A stretch of 64,000 nt of DNA from Thalassotalea sediminis (GTDB lineage Bacteria > Pseudomonadota > Gammaproteobacteria > Enterobacterales > Alteromonadaceae), in the NCBI RefSeq assembly GCF_030295915.1, contig NZ_AP027361.1:3832846-3896845 (forward strand), given 5' to 3'. The translations under genes were made by a program, and so were the position numbers. Below are positions 54,884 to 64,000 of the stretch, one piece after another; within the stretch, counting starts at the first letter, position 1, and each line of letters starts with the position of its first letter. The notes beneath the pieces are model-generated. The model worked only from the letters and a program-made list of their open reading frames with translations, searched no databases and was not told where the DNA came from.

Positions 54884-55780
54884 TTAAAAAGATCCAAAGC
54901 GCGCAACAATGCCATCTAATTCGTCAAGATTACTATAAGATATAACTAACTTACCTTTGCCTTTTTTGTTGTAGGAAATACTCACTTGTGAACCCAGTTT
55001 TTCAGATAAATTTTGCTCTAACGATAATGTGTCTGGATCTTTAGTTTTTTCTTCTTTAGGTTGCTCTGGCTGCTGTGCTTTTTTGATAAAAGCTTCTGTT
55101 TCTCGAACCGTTAATTCTTTTGCAACTACAGCTCTAGCTGTAGTTGTTTGTATGTCACCTTGCAACGCTAATAGCGCTCGAGCATGGCCCATTTCAATAT
55201 CACCATGTTCTAATAACGTTTTTACATCATCATTTAAGTTATTTAAACGTAATAAATTAGTAACAGTTGTTCTTGATTTTCCTACCGCATCAGCTACTTC
55301 TTGATGCGTTAATTCAAACTCAGTTAATAAACGCTCTAATGCTACAGCTTCTTCCATTGCATTAAGATCTTCACGTTGAATGTTCTCAATCAACGCCATC
55401 GCCACAGCAGCTTCGTCAGGTACGTTTTTGATTAAACAAGGAACAACATCAATCTCAGCTAACTGCGCAGCACGCCAACGGCGTTCACCAGCAATAATTT
55501 CGTATTTATCAGCGTCAATAATGCGAACAACGATAGGTTGGATTATTCCTTGCGATTTAATCGAATGGCTTAATTCATCAAGTGCATCTGGTGACATATC
55601 TTTTCTTGGTTGATATTTACCAGGTTGAAGCTGTTCAATAGGAAGCTTTTGCAATTCACTGTCAGTAATAGCGACCTGCTCGGTCTCTTTTTCTTCTGTA
55701 GAATTAGATGCTTTTCTTGGTGCATTGGTCAATAAGGCATCTAGGCCTCTACCAAGGCCTCTACGTTTAGAAGGGCTCAT
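54884..55780 (-). CDS. parB: Chromosome-partitioning protein ParB
   Basis: CTPase/DNA-clamp protein that binds parS sites and helps segregate the origin. 298 residues: N-terminal RRGLGRGLDALL, ParB/Srx core with GKYQPRK and IIAGERRWRAAQLAEI, ALIENIQREDLNAMEEA, the HTH (LTHQEVADAVGKSRTTVTNL) and a C-terminal dimer domain. 23 bp after parA. No good parS palindrome was seen in the window. Confidence 0.97.
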   Translation of the reverse strand: MSPSKRRGLGRGLDALLTNAPRKASNSTEEKETEQVAITDSELQKLPIEQLQPGKYQPRKDMSPDALDELSHSIKSQGIIQPIVVRIIDADKYEIIAGERRWRAAQLAEIDVVPCLIKNVPDEAAVAMALIENIQREDLNAMEEAVALERLLTEFELTHQEVADAVGKSRTTVTNLLRLNNLNDDVKTLLEHGDIEMGHARALLALQGDIQTTTARAVVAKELTVRETEAFIKKAQQPEQPKEEKTKDPDTLSLEQNLSEKLGSQVSISYNKKGKGKLVISYSNLDELDGIVARFGSF

Positions 55781-55803
55781 AGTTTTCCTTGCAAATTAAT
55801 ATG

Positions 55804-56586
55804 TTAACTAGCTTGCTTTTGTTGTTGTTTTTTTCTAATCATCTCACCGGCTAGCGCTAAATAAGCTTTTGCGCCCGTAGAAGATTTATCATAATACATA
55901 GCAGGAGCACCAAAACTTGGCGCTTCTGCTAAACGCACATTACGTGGAATTACGGTGCGGTACACTTTATCACCAAAATGACGTTTCAACTGTTCTGAAA
56001 CATCATTAGCAAGACGATTTCTAGGATCATACATAGTACGTAAAATCCCTTCTATCTCTAATTCACCATTAACAACGGATTGTAGTTGAGAAATAGTATC
56101 CATTAATGCGGTCAGGCCTTCCAATGCATAATATTCACATTGCATTGGTACTAATACGGAATCTGCAGCTGTCATGGCATTAACTGTCAACATATTTAGT
56201 GATGGCGGACAATCAATAATAATAAAATCGTAGTTGTTTCTTACTGGTGCCAATGCATTTTTTAATCGTTGTTCACGTGCATAAACTTCCATTAATTTTA
56301 TTTCAGCTGCGGTAACATCTGTATTTGCTGCAATTAAGTGATAAATACCCGAAGTGTCTTTACATACCACCTGTTCGAACGGTAATTCTTCAATCAATAA
56401 TTCGTAGCACGTTGCAGGCACATCATACTTATCAATACCACTACCCATAGTGGCATTGCCTTGTGGATCTAAATCAATTAACAATACCTGACGCTTAGTA
56501 GCAGCTAAAGATGCGGCTAAATTCACAGCTGTTGTTGTTTTGCCAACACCACCTTTTTGGTTAGCAACTGCAATTATTTTTCCCAC
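55804..56586 (-). CDS. parA: Chromosome-partitioning ATPase ParA
   Basis: Deviant Walker A ATPase (Soj-type). 260 residues: KGGVGKTTTAVNLAASLA (about 11-28), DLDPQGNATMG, and FIIIDCPPSLN. The short N-terminus without HTH marks a chromosomal ParA. Works with ParB to move the origin region; overlaps functionally with oriC close by. 23-bp gap from rsmG. Confidence 0.97.
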   Translation of the reverse strand: MGKIIAVANQKGGVGKTTTAVNLAASLAATKRQVLLIDLDPQGNATMGSGIDKYDVPATCYELLIEELPFEQVVCKDTSGIYHLIAANTDVTAAEIKLMEVYAREQRLKNALAPVRNNYDFIIIDCPPSLNMLTVNAMTAADSVLVPMQCEYYALEGLTALMDTISQLQSVVNGELEIEGILRTMYDPRNRLANDVSEQLKRHFGDKVYRTVIPRNVRLAEAPSFGAPAMYYDKSSTGAKAYLALAGEMIRKKQQQKQAS

Positions 56587-56609
56587 TGAAACCTCAATTT
56601 TTATTATTG

Positions 56610-57236
56610 TTAAACGTTAATTAGTTCAATCAAGTGACGTTCGCCAACGAGTTCAGGCACTTTAATTTCATGACTATCCGCTAATATAACACCTTTAGGT
56701 AATTGCGTTAATTCTTCTTCTGGATATTGTCCTTTTAAAGCAAAAAAGCGTCCGTCTTCCTTTGCCACTAAGTGCTGACACCATTGCACCATATCTTCCA
56801 ATGATGCAAAAGCTCTACTTAATACGCCGTCATAGGGGACTGAAGGTTTAAACGCTTCTACGCGTGATAACAGTGGAGATACATTATCAAGTTTTAGTTG
56901 AAAAACAACCTGCTTTAAAAAGGTAATGCGTTTTCCTAAGCTATCCAAGAGAGTAAATTGTTTTTCTGGATACATAATAGCTAAAGGTATTCCAGGCAAA
57001 CCTGGTCCTGTACCTACATCTATAAAATTAGTACCTTTTAAATGCGGCCCTACCATGATGCTATCCATAATATGCTTAACTAACATATCTTCTGGATTTC
57101 TTACCGATGTTAAATTGTATGCTTTATTCCATTTATTCAACAACTCAACATAACTTATAAGTTGGCTTAATTGATGCTCAGATACACTAAGATTGCTCTG
57201 ATTAACTAAGTCTTCTAATTTTTCATTTAACGACAT
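56610..57236 (-). CDS. rsmG: 16S rRNA (guanine527-N7)-methyltransferase RsmG
   Basis: Methylates G527 in the 530 loop of 16S rRNA. 208 residues: [23 protein letters not shown] site [20 protein letters not shown], and [14 protein letters not shown]. 18 bp after mnmG, the usual gidA-gidB pair. Confidence 0.97.
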   Translation of the reverse strand: MSLNEKLEDLVNQSNLSVSEHQLSQLISYVELLNKWNKAYNLTSVRNPEDMLVKHIMDSIMVGPHLKGTNFIDVGTGPGLPGIPLAIMYPEKQFTLLDSLGKRITFLKQVVFQLKLDNVSPLLSRVEAFKPSVPYDGVLSRAFASLEDMVQWCQHLVAKEDGRFFALKGQYPEEELTQLPKGVILADSHEIKVPELVGERHLIELINV

Positions 57237-57254
57237 TTATCGATCCATCAAAGC

Positions 57255-59144
57255 TTATGCTGATTTTCTTAATAAACCATGTTTTTTAAGGTAAACAAGC
57301 AATAAAGATATTGCCGCTGGTGTAATACCTGAAATTCTTGATGCTTTGCCTATCGTTTCTGGTTTTGCTTCCGTTAATTTTGCAACAACTTCATTCGATA
57401 AACCAGAAATTTGCTCGTAAGCAAAATCAACAGGGATTAATGTATCTTCATGACGCTTTTTCTTTGCAATATCATCAAGCTGACGTTCTATATAGCCAGC
57501 ATATTTAATTTGAATTTCAACCTGTTCTGCAGCTTGAGTATCAGCTAGTGGTTCACCTAATGAATCTATTGCCATAAGATCTTGATAACGTACTTCCGGT
57601 CGACGAAGCAGTTCTTCTAAATTATTTTCACGACTGATAGGATTTTTAACAAGTGCATTAATTGCTTCAACAGCAGGATGATCTTTCTGGATCCACGTAG
57701 CTTTTAAGCGTTGACGCTCTTTTTCGATATTTTCAAGTTTTTCATTAAAACGCTGCCATCTTTCATCATCAACTAAACCAAGTTTACGACCTGTTTCAGT
57801 TAAGCGGATATCTGCATTATCTTCTCGTAATAATAATCTATATTCAGCACGAGAAGTAAACATACGATAAGGCTCTTTCGTTCCCAAGGTTGCTAAATCA
57901 TCAATTAGCACGCCCATGTAAGCCTGATCTCGACCAAGTATTAATTCATCTTTTCCTTGGACACGTGCCGCAGCGTTAGTTGCAGCAATTAAACCTTGAG
58001 CGCCAGCTTCTTCATAGCCAGTAGTACCATTAATTTGACCAGCAAAATATAAGTTTTTAATAAACTTACTTTCAAGTGTTTGCTTTAAGTCCCGCGGATC
58101 GAAAAAGTCATATTCTATTGCATAACCAGGACGAGTAATATGCGCGTTTTCAAAGCCATTAATCGATCGTACAAGATCCATTTGTACATCAAATGGTAAA
58201 CTTGTTGAAATACCATTAGGGTAAACTTCATTCGTTGTTAAACCTTCAGGTTCAACAAATATCTGATGGGTTTCTTTATCAGCGAAGCGCATAATTTTAT
58301 CTTCAATTGAAGGGCAATAACGTGGTCCAATGCCCTCAATAACGCCTGTATACATCGGTGATCTGTCAAGTCCCTTTCGAATAATATCGTGGGTTTTTGT
58401 GTTTGTATGGGTAATATAACAAGGCACTTGCTGTGGATGATCATTTGTAGAGCCCATGAAAGAAAATACAGGTCGTGGTTCATCTCCTGGCTGCGGTTGC
58501 ATTACTGAAAAATCTAATGTTCTAGCATCTAACCTTGGTGGAGTACCTGTTTTTAGTCGATCAATTCTAAACGGCATATCACGTAGTTTACGAGCTAAAT
58601 TTACACTGGCAGGATCACCCGCTCTACCGCCTTGGTAGTTATTCAAACCAATATGTATTTGACCGGCAAGGAATGTACCTACTGTTAGCACAACGGATTG
58701 TGCTTTGAATTTTAACCCCATCTGAGTGGAAACACCGACTATGCGATCATTTTCTAAAATAAGATCATCACAAGGTTGTTGAAAGATCGTTAAATTTTCT
58801 TGGTTTTCTAAGTAAGTACGTACGTAATTTCTATAAAGAGTACGATCTGCCTGTGCTCTTGTTGCTCTAACTGCTGGACCTTTACTGGCATTAAGCGTAC
58901 GAAACTGGATCGCAGCATGATCAATAGCAGTTGCCATTAGGCCACCTAATGCGTCAATTTCTTTGACTAAATGCCCTTTGCCGATCCCACCAATAGCAGG
59001 ATTACAAGACATTTGTCCTAAGGTATCAATGTTGTGAGTCAACAGTAAGGTTTTACATCCCATGCGTGCAGAGGCTAAAGCTGCTTCTGTACCAGCATGA
59101 CCACCACCAACAACGATGACTTCATAAGTATCTTGATACCACAT
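57255..59144 (-). CDS. mnmG: tRNA uridine-5-carboxymethylaminomethyl modification enzyme MnmG
   Basis: FAD enzyme that with MnmE modifies U34 of several tRNAs. 629 residues, the E. coli length: FAD-binding [20 protein letters not shown] (about 10-29), [31 protein letters not shown] and the C-terminal helical domain ending [14 protein letters not shown]. Its ATG lies right at the edge of oriC, so its promoter overlaps the origin region; transcription here is known to affect initiation in E. coli. Confidence 0.98.
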   Translation of the reverse strand: MWYQDTYEVIVVGGGHAGTEAALASARMGCKTLLLTHNIDTLGQMSCNPAIGGIGKGHLVKEIDALGGLMATAIDHAAIQFRTLNASKGPAVRATRAQADRTLYRNYVRTYLENQENLTIFQQPCDDLILENDRIVGVSTQMGLKFKAQSVVLTVGTFLAGQIHIGLNNYQGGRAGDPASVNLARKLRDMPFRIDRLKTGTPPRLDARTLDFSVMQPQPGDEPRPVFSFMGSTNDHPQQVPCYITHTNTKTHDIIRKGLDRSPMYTGVIEGIGPRYCPSIEDKIMRFADKETHQIFVEPEGLTTNEVYPNGISTSLPFDVQMDLVRSINGFENAHITRPGYAIEYDFFDPRDLKQTLESKFIKNLYFAGQINGTTGYEEAGAQGLIAATNAAARVQGKDELILGRDQAYMGVLIDDLATLGTKEPYRMFTSRAEYRLLLREDNADIRLTETGRKLGLVDDERWQRFNEKLENIEKERQRLKATWIQKDHPAVEAINALVKNPISRENNLEELLRRPEVRYQDLMAIDSLGEPLADTQAAEQVEIQIKYAGYIERQLDDIAKKKRHEDTLIPVDFAYEQISGLSNEVVAKLTEAKPETIGKASRISGITPAAISLLLVYLKKHGLLRKSA

Positions 59145-59264
59145 AAATCAACTGACCTTAAATGTGTTTATTGAAAAAGGGCACGTATTTTATCGCGTTT
59201 TGATGAGAAGTGAAACGATCAAATCGTTAAAAAGATCACTTGTGGATCATTAATAATATATAAA

Positions 59265-59300
59265 GATCTATATAAAGATCTTATTATTGATCTTTATTAA
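59265..59300. repeat. Three head-to-tail 12-mers in the duplex-unwinding element of oriC
   Basis: Consecutive 12-bp units at 59265, 59277 and 59289, each beginning GATCT and continuing with AT-only sequence. They correspond to the L/M/R 13-mers of E. coli oriC (GATCTnTTnTTTT) but are fused without spacing. Each start is a Dam site. Confidence 0.85.
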
Positions 59301-59313
59301 TAAACCCCCTTTC

Positions 59314-59322
59314 TGTGGATAA
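59314..59322 (-). promoter_or_regulatory. DnaA box in oriC
   Basis: Plus strand tgtggataa, that is TTATCCACA on the minus strand: an exact match to the strong DnaA box. It is the box nearest the 12-mer array, in the R1 position. Confidence 0.9.
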
Positions 59323-59419
59323 GCATTATTTCTCTTTATAAATCATAGCTATCCTAAAGATCATTTCTTGTGATCAAAGTATGATCATTTCTAATATAAC
59401 CTTTGATCAAATGACTCTT

Positions 59420-59428
59420 TTATCCACA
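59420..59428 (+). promoter_or_regulatory. DnaA box in oriC
   Basis: Exact TTATCCACA on the plus strand, about 100 bp right of the first box. Confidence 0.9.
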
Positions 59429-59491
59429 ACCACTTTTGATAATTATTTTATAAACTGGAAAATAAATTTTAATACAGGCTTTATTAGCTAG

Positions 59492-59500
59492 TTATCCACA
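59492..59500 (+). promoter_or_regulatory. DnaA box in oriC
   Basis: Exact TTATCCACA on the plus strand; forms a convergent pair with the next box at 59525. Confidence 0.9.
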
Positions 59501-59524
59501 TTAGGTTGCATTTATACCTGAAAA

Positions 59525-59533
59525 TGTGGATAA
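59525..59533 (-). promoter_or_regulatory. DnaA box in oriC
   Basis: TTATCCACA on the minus strand, 17 bp before the mioC stop; marks the right border of the origin. Confidence 0.9.
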
Positions 59534-59549
59534 CACTTTAGTAACCCGT

Positions 59550-59993
59550 CTATAAATGATCTTTATTAACGAATAGCCAAGTTTGTGCTTCGTCTTCTGG
59601 ATCGATTTCTTCTTGCATATCGAATGTTTTTAACGGTATTTTATTTTTACAACCTTTTGATTCTAATAGTTTATCTATTCTTTTGGCTGCAAAGCAGAAA
59701 GTATCATAACTTGAGTCACCAACACCGATCACTGCATAATTTGTCGTGGTAAGATCGATCGTACTTGCTGTTAATTGATCAACAAAAGGCACGAGGTTAT
59801 CTGGATAATCACCGGCGCCATGAGTAGATGTACAGATTAGCCATGTTTGATTTTCGTGTGGAATATCTTCCAGCTTCGGCGAGAAGTGTAATGTTACCTC
59901 ATGACCTAACTGTGTTAACGTTTCCTGGCAAGCTTCAGCGACATACTCTGTACCGCCTAACATACTACCGATGATTATTTGAAAAGAAGACAT
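59550..59993 (-). CDS. mioC: Flavodoxin-like protein MioC
   Basis: FMN protein reported in E. coli to support biotin synthase. 147 residues from the ATG at 59993 (AAAGGA upstream; E. coli MioC is also 147); the frame opens at 60065 inside mnmE. Flavodoxin motifs: IIIGSMLGGTEYVAE, CTSTHGAGDYPDN, and VIGVGDSSYDTFCFAAK. Transcribed toward oriC, so its transcription may influence replication initiation as in E. coli. Confidence 0.95.
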   Translation of the reverse strand: MSSFQIIIGSMLGGTEYVAEACQETLTQLGHEVTLHFSPKLEDIPHENQTWLICTSTHGAGDYPDNLVPFVDQLTASTIDLTTTNYAVIGVGDSSYDTFCFAAKRIDKLLESKGCKNKIPLKTFDMQEEIDPEDEAQTWLFVNKDHL

Positions 59994-60003
59994 TGAAGAT
60001 CCT

Positions 60004-61371
60004 TTATTTGCCGATACAAAATGAAGAAAAGATCTGACCAAGCAGATCGTCGTTTGTGAACTCACCTGTAATTTGATTTAACGCGTTTTGACAAAGCCTT
60101 AGTTCTTCTGCAAGTATTTCACCGGCAACAAACGACTCTAGTTGTTCTAAACCTATTGTTAAGTGTTGGTAGCCTTGTTCAATCGCTGCTAAATGGCGAC
60201 GACGTGCCATAAAGCCGCCTTCTGTACTTCCTTGGTAACCCATGATGTCTTTGAGATGATCTGTTAATAACGAAATACCATCTTGTGTTTTTGCAGACAA
60301 AGTAATAGTCGGATAGATGCTACTTTGGTCAAATTGTGAAGGTTTATCTGCTATGTCAGCTTTATTTTTTATTATCGTTAGGCCAATATTTTCTGGTAAC
60401 TTTTCGAAAAACTCAGGCCAATAGGCTTTCGGATCTTCAATACTCTGATCTGCATCAATTAATAATAGAATACGATCGGCTTGCAATATTTCTTGCCAAG
60501 CTCGCTCAATGCCTATTTGCTCAACTTTATCAGAAGCCTCTCTGAGCCCGGCAGTATCAATTACATGTAAAGGCATACCATCAATATGTATATGCTCTGA
60601 TAGTACATCACGGGTAGTACCCGCGATATCTGTGACGATAGCACTCTCTTTGCCACTTAACGCATTTAATAGGCTAGATTTTCCTGCATTTGGACGCCCA
60701 GCAATAACAACTCTCATTCCTTCTCTTAATAGGCTGCCTTGTTGGGCTTTTTGTTGTACTTGCTCTACTTTTGAGATCAGTGCCTTGAGTTGGTTAACGA
60801 CTTTTTCGTCAGCAAGAAAATCAATCTCTTCTTCAGGAAAGTCAATGGCGGCTTCGACATACATTCTTAAGTGAATTGTTTGATCGACTATTTCATGTAT
60901 TAAGGCGGAAAAATCTCCCTGTAAAGAGTGTAGGGCGCTTTTTGCCGCTTGTTCTGAAGTAGCATTAATTAAATCTGCAATTGCCTCAGCCTGTGCAAGG
61001 TCGAGTTTATCATTGAGGAAAGCTTGTTCACTAAATTCACCAGGGTTGGCCATGCGCACATTATCAATAGTAATAATAGACTTTAAAAGCATGTCTAAAA
61101 TAATTGGTCCACCGTGGCCTTGAAGTTCTAATATATCTTCCCCGGTGAATGAATTTGGGCCTTTAAAGTAAATAGCGATACCTTGGTCAATTATTTGTTT
61201 ATTTTGATCGTGGAAAGGTAAATATTCCGCTTTGCGAGGTTCAGGGCATTTACCCAGAACGTGTACCGCTACGTTTGACGCTAAAGGGCCTGATACTCTG
61301 ATAATACCGACACCGCCTCTGCCTGGTGGTGTGGCTTGTGCGGCGATGGTTTCAATATTTGTTACTGTCAT
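60004..61371 (-). CDS. mnmE: tRNA modification GTPase MnmE
   Basis: Partner of MnmG in wobble-uridine modification. 455 residues: N-terminal formyl-THF-binding domain ([20 protein letters not shown]), helical domain, inserted G domain with [14 protein letters not shown] (about 221-234), DTAGLRE and NKAD, and the catalytic C-terminal CIGK. 10 bp separate its stop from the mioC ATG. Confidence 0.98.
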   Translation of the reverse strand: MTVTNIETIAAQATPPGRGGVGIIRVSGPLASNVAVHVLGKCPEPRKAEYLPFHDQNKQIIDQGIAIYFKGPNSFTGEDILELQGHGGPIILDMLLKSIITIDNVRMANPGEFSEQAFLNDKLDLAQAEAIADLINATSEQAAKSALHSLQGDFSALIHEIVDQTIHLRMYVEAAIDFPEEEIDFLADEKVVNQLKALISKVEQVQQKAQQGSLLREGMRVVIAGRPNAGKSSLLNALSGKESAIVTDIAGTTRDVLSEHIHIDGMPLHVIDTAGLREASDKVEQIGIERAWQEILQADRILLLIDADQSIEDPKAYWPEFFEKLPENIGLTIIKNKADIADKPSQFDQSSIYPTITLSAKTQDGISLLTDHLKDIMGYQGSTEGGFMARRRHLAAIEQGYQHLTIGLEQLESFVAGEILAEELRLCQNALNQITGEFTNDDLLGQIFSSFCIGK

Positions 61372-61428
61372 GATATTGCAAACTGCTATATGAGAATGGT
61401 GATATTATAAACGTATTGATTGCAGGGG

Positions 61429-61456
61429 TAAAAAAAAGCGACCTTTTGGTCGCTTT
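61429..61456 (-). terminator. Intrinsic terminator of the rpmH-rnpA-yidD-yidC unit
   Basis: Stem AAAGCGACC (61435-61443) / GGTCGCTTT (61448-61456) with TTTT loop; followed on the minus strand by about nine T. It is 9 bp beyond the yidC stop. Confidence 0.9.
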
Positions 61457-61464
61457 ATTTTATT

Positions 61465-63099
61465 TTATTTTGTTTTCTGTTTTTCTAATGCTGCAAATAT
61501 TATCTTCATTTGAATAATGGAAATAACATTACTGACGAACCAGTAAAGTACTAACCCTGATGGGAACCAAAAGAAGAAGACAGTAAACATCACTGGCATG
61601 TATTGCATGATTTTTTGCTGCATCGGATCTTGAATAGTCATCGGTTGCATTTTTTGCATAATGTACATACTAATACCCATTAATATTGGTAGTATGTAAT
61701 ACGGATCTTTCGAAGAAAGGTCTGTTAGCCATAATCCAAATGACGCATGTCTAAGTTCAACACTTTCTAAGAATACCCAATAAAGTGCTAAGAAAATTGG
61801 CATTTGAATTAAGAGCGGTAAGCAGCCACCTGCAGGGTTTACTTTTTCTTTGCGGTAAAGCTCCATCATAGCTTGTGATAGCTTTTGTCTATCGTCACCA
61901 AAGCGCTCTTTCAATTGTGTCATTTTCGGTTGTAATGCGCGCATTTTAGCCATCGAGGTATATTGTGCTTTGGTCAATGGATACATCAAACCTTTAACAA
62001 TTACGGTAATGATAATAATGGCAATACCCCAGTTAACAACAAGTGACTGAATTTGAATAAGTAACCAATGTAAAGGTTGGCTGATCATAAATAAGAAGCC
62101 AAAATCTACCGTTAATTCTAAGCCTTCAGCAATTTCTCCGAGTTTATCTTGATCTTTAGGCCCAACGTAAAATGATGTGGAGATCGTTTCAGTTGCTCCT
62201 GCCTCAATAATTTGAGCAGGGGCTTTAAATCCAATAACTGCTTCATTTTTACCGCGTGAAAACTCTGTATAAAGCAAATTAACTTGTTCAGCGTTTGGTA
62301 TCCAAGCGGAAACGAAATAATGTTGTAACATTGCGACCCAACCACCTTGGGTTGTTTCATTTAATTTTGCATCTGCGATGTCATCAAAGTCATATTTTTC
62401 GTATAACTCTTCTTTTGTCGAATATGCTGCACCACGATAGGTAGGAATAAGCGCGCTTGATTCATCTACGGTCGCTGATTGACGTAATTGTGCATAAAGT
62501 TCAACACTTGCTGCACTACTTGAGGCATTTTCGATCACATAGTCAACGACAACTTGGTAACTATTAGGTGCAAAGGTAAAGTTTTTCTTAACTGTTAGCC
62601 CGTCATTTGTTACATAAGTTAATGTTACGATTAACGGTTGACCATCTTGCATTTGATACGTTGTATTTTCTACTTGATATATTGGGCGGCCTTTTACTGT
62701 ACGATCAATACCTTGTGCACCTGTTAAGCCACTTTGAGCAATATATCTAAAATTACCATTTTGCATGATGGTAAATGGAATGCCACTTCCTTGCTCCGTA
62801 TCATATTTAAGCAAAGTAGCTTCGACAATATCACCACCTTTTGTATCAATTTTCATTGATAATACATCAGTAGTCACTTCCACCATTGTTGCACTAGTTT
62901 TAGTTGCCACTGACGAAGGTGAGGTATTGCTAGGTGCCGGTACAAAATCAACATCTTCTGAACCTGCGCTATTTGGTATATTATCATTTTGTTCAATTTG
63001 GGCGACAGGTTTAGGCGCATGATCTAGTTGCCATTGCTGATAAAGCAAAAAGCTAACGACCATTAGCGCAATAAATAAAAAACTGCGTTGAGATTCCAT
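61465..63099 (-). CDS. yidC: Membrane protein insertase YidC
   Basis: Inserts and folds inner-membrane proteins, including AtpE, alone or with SecYEG. 544 residues: N-terminal helix, large periplasmic beta domain (about 55-340), and the insertase core with the conserved VNPAGGCLPLLIQMPIFLAL and five helices. 2 bp after yidD. Confidence 0.98.
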   Translation of the reverse strand: MESQRSFLFIALMVVSFLLYQQWQLDHAPKPVAQIEQNDNIPNSAGSEDVDFVPAPSNTSPSSVATKTSATMVEVTTDVLSMKIDTKGGDIVEATLLKYDTEQGSGIPFTIMQNGNFRYIAQSGLTGAQGIDRTVKGRPIYQVENTTYQMQDGQPLIVTLTYVTNDGLTVKKNFTFAPNSYQVVVDYVIENASSSAASVELYAQLRQSATVDESSALIPTYRGAAYSTKEELYEKYDFDDIADAKLNETTQGGWVAMLQHYFVSAWIPNAEQVNLLYTEFSRGKNEAVIGFKAPAQIIEAGATETISTSFYVGPKDQDKLGEIAEGLELTVDFGFLFMISQPLHWLLIQIQSLVVNWGIAIIIITVIVKGLMYPLTKAQYTSMAKMRALQPKMTQLKERFGDDRQKLSQAMMELYRKEKVNPAGGCLPLLIQMPIFLALYWVFLESVELRHASFGLWLTDLSSKDPYYILPILMGISMYIMQKMQPMTIQDPMQQKIMQYMPVMFTVFFFWFPSGLVLYWFVSNVISIIQMKIIFAALEKQKTK

Positions 63100-63101
63100 A
63101 A

Positions 63102-63353
63102 TTAGTACTTTCTCTTTTTTTCTGGTGGTACGGGATCATCACCGCCCGCATTTAGTGGGTGGCATTTTAGTATACGTTTGCTTGCTAACCAACAACCTTT
63201 TGCTACACCAAAGCGATTTATTGCTTCTATGGCATAAAAAGAGCAGGTTGGCGTGAAGCGACAATTGTTTCCTAACAAGGGGCTAAGCCAGCGCTGGTAA
63301 GCCTTAACAGCTGATATGGCTATTTTTTGTGGCGTTGAATTATTTTTCGCCAT
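63102..63353 (-). CDS. yidD: Membrane protein insertion efficiency factor YidD
   Basis: 83 residues with the family motif [20 protein letters not shown] (residues about 15-34) and [13 protein letters not shown]. Peripheral membrane protein assisting YidC. The start overlaps the end of rnpA by 34 bp, a common arrangement. Confidence 0.95.
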   Translation of the reverse strand: MAKNNSTPQKIAISAVKAYQRWLSPLLGNNCRFTPTCSFYAIEAINRFGVAKGCWLASKRILKCHPLNAGGDDPVPPEKKRKY

Positions 63354-63676
63354 ATTTTATCCAACTGCTTGGTAATTTGTTCATTGTCAAGTTCGTCAAT
63401 GCCTGATCGAACCATCACTACCATATCAATATGGGGTAGTTGATGTTGTTTCAAGCGAAAACTATTTCGAACCAATCTTTTTATGCGGTTTCTTTGCACA
63501 GCAAGTTTTACACGCTTTTTAGCAATAGCTAATCCGAGACGCTTATTTTGTTCGTGATTTGGTGTAATTAGTACAGTGATATGGCTAGTGCCAAAACGAG
63601 ATGGGTTTTTAAATACAGATTGGAATTGACTAGGAGTCAAGAGTCTTGACTCCCTAGTAAATTCTAAAGTAACCAT
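63320..63676 (-). CDS. rnpA: Ribonuclease P protein component
   Basis: Protein partner of the RNase P ribozyme for tRNA 5' processing. 118 residues with the family motif [13 protein letters not shown] (about 62-74) and REGR-like start [14 protein letters not shown]. Directly after rpmH. Confidence 0.97.
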   Translation of the reverse strand: MVTLEFTRESRLLTPSQFQSVFKNPSRFGTSHITVLITPNHEQNKRLGLAIAKKRVKLAVQRNRIKRLVRNSFRLKQHQLPHIDMVVMVRSGIDELDNEQITKQLDKIWRKIIQRHKK

Positions 63677-63715
63677 GTCGGTTACAATCTCTTTATTTGA
63701 AAGAAAATAGAGAGA

Positions 63716-63850
63716 TTAAGCGCTTAGGCGTGCACGGCCTTTAGCACGACGACGTGCAATTACTGCACGACCGTTTTTAGTAGCCATACGAGCACGGAAT
63801 CCGTGGTTACGCTTACGTTTTAATACGCTAGGTTGAAATGTTCTTTTCAT
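63716..63850 (-). CDS. rpmH: Ribosomal protein L34
   Basis: 44-residue basic protein ([20 protein letters not shown], then [19 protein letters not shown]). The ATG at 63850 is chosen because MKRTFQPS is the universal L34 start; the frame extends to 63901. First gene of the rpmH-rnpA-yidD-yidC unit; dnaA is expected divergently beyond the right edge. Confidence 0.98.
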   Translation of the reverse strand: MKRTFQPSVLKRKRNHGFRARMATKNGRAVIARRRAKGRARLSA

Positions 63851-63924
63851 TACGCTATCCGTCGGTTGTTGTTGCCCTGGCAAAACCGCCGTTTCGAGCA
63901 CACTTGGTCAAAAAAAGAGGCAGA

Positions 63925-63953
63925 ATTCTATATATTATCTGACGCGATGTCAA
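63925..63953 (-). promoter_or_regulatory. Strong sigma-70 promoter of rpmH
   Basis: Minus strand -35 TTGACA (63948-63953, perfect), spacer of exactly 17 bp, -10 TAGAAT (63925-63930). About 75 bp upstream of the rpmH ATG; fits a highly expressed ribosomal gene. Confidence 0.85.
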
Positions 63954-64000
63954 TCATTAATCTTTCTTTTCTAATAAGAGGATCTAAAGGTGATCATTTA

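Larger units (their letters stand above)
59145..59549. other. Chromosomal replication origin oriC
   Basis: 405-bp gene-free region between mnmG and mioC, the classical gammaproteobacterial oriC place. From left to right: GATC-rich AT segment; three direct 12-mers gatctatataaa, gatcttattatt, gatctttattaa (59265, 59277, 59289; likely duplex-unwinding element); then exact DnaA boxes at 59314-59322 (minus), 59420-59428 (plus), 59492-59500 (plus) and 59525-59533 (minus). A near-box, tgtggatca, is at 59241-59249. Ten GATC sites fall between 59217 and 59408. Confidence 0.93.

Noticed and set aside
54719..59549. Search by eye for parS (TGTTTCACGTGAAACA-like) near parAB
   Set aside because: Only half-like matches were seen, for example agtgaaacg at about 59209 and ttcacgtg near 56283. 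None is a convincing 16-bp palindrome, so parS probably lies outside the window.

Overview
The window is a 64 kb piece of an AT-rich gammaproteobacterial chromosome. Gene content and synteny point to a marine Alteromonadales member, most likely Colwelliaceae (Colwellia/Thalassotalea type). The evidence is the enterobacterial-style order around oriC (rpmH-rnpA-yidD-yidC-mnmE-mioC-oriC-mnmG-rsmG-parA-parB-atpIBEFHAGDC-glmU), the conserved rho/trxA/rhlB/gppA, tatABCD and ftsYEX-rpoH blocks, a Pseudomonas-type HemB, an ectoine cluster, and several c-di-GMP and chemotaxis proteins. No rRNA, tRNA, CRISPR, prophage or insertion sequence was recognised.

Layout. 1-9.4 kb holds the end of fre, then ubiD, a small secreted protein, rho, trxA, rhlB, gppA, a DMT permease and hemB. 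9.4-13.4 kb is a GGDEF protein and tatDCBA (tatA to the permease forms one minus-strand run). 13.5-17.2 kb has a secreted protein of unknown function and a GAF-GAF-GGDEF-EAL protein. 17.4-22.2 kb is rpoH, ftsX, ftsE, ftsY and the divergent rsmD. ftsY carries a striking perfect hexanucleotide tandem repeat that encodes 29 Glu-Pro dipeptides. 22.2-29 kb holds small or poorly known genes (lipoprotein, YjaG, coiled-coil protein, SapC family, membrane-anchored XRE protein) and pgi.

29.2-41.3 kb is the accessory-looking part: a periplasmic binding-protein homologue, an orphan CheW, the ectoine genes ectABC with an ectoine-type aspartokinase and a sodium/solute symporter, a truncated HDOD-like ORF, a second binding-protein homologue, a membrane winged-helix/TPR regulator, and a divergent SxxK serine hydrolase. 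41.4-47.2 kb holds glmS with a DeoR-type regulator, an MCP, and glmU. 47.2-47.7 kb contains what looks like the decayed remains of a small secreted-protein gene.

47.7-64 kb is the replication-origin neighbourhood: the whole H+-ATP synthase operon, parAB, rsmG, mnmG, oriC itself, mioC, mnmE, yidC, yidD, rnpA and rpmH. oriC (about 59.21-59.53 kb) is readable directly: ten GATC sites within 192 bp, three head-to-tail 12-mers starting with GATC, and four exact 9-bp DnaA boxes. dnaA is expected just beyond the right edge.

The clearest unusual signals are the ftsY repeat, the 12-mer array in oriC, the structured RNA elements within and in front of the atp operon, several perfect inverted repeats in upstream regions (ectA, the MCP gene, the gene at 2175), the decayed gene near 47.5 kb, and the repeated use of TTG start codons. 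I found no convincing wholly novel multi-gene system; most of the window is conserved core genome.
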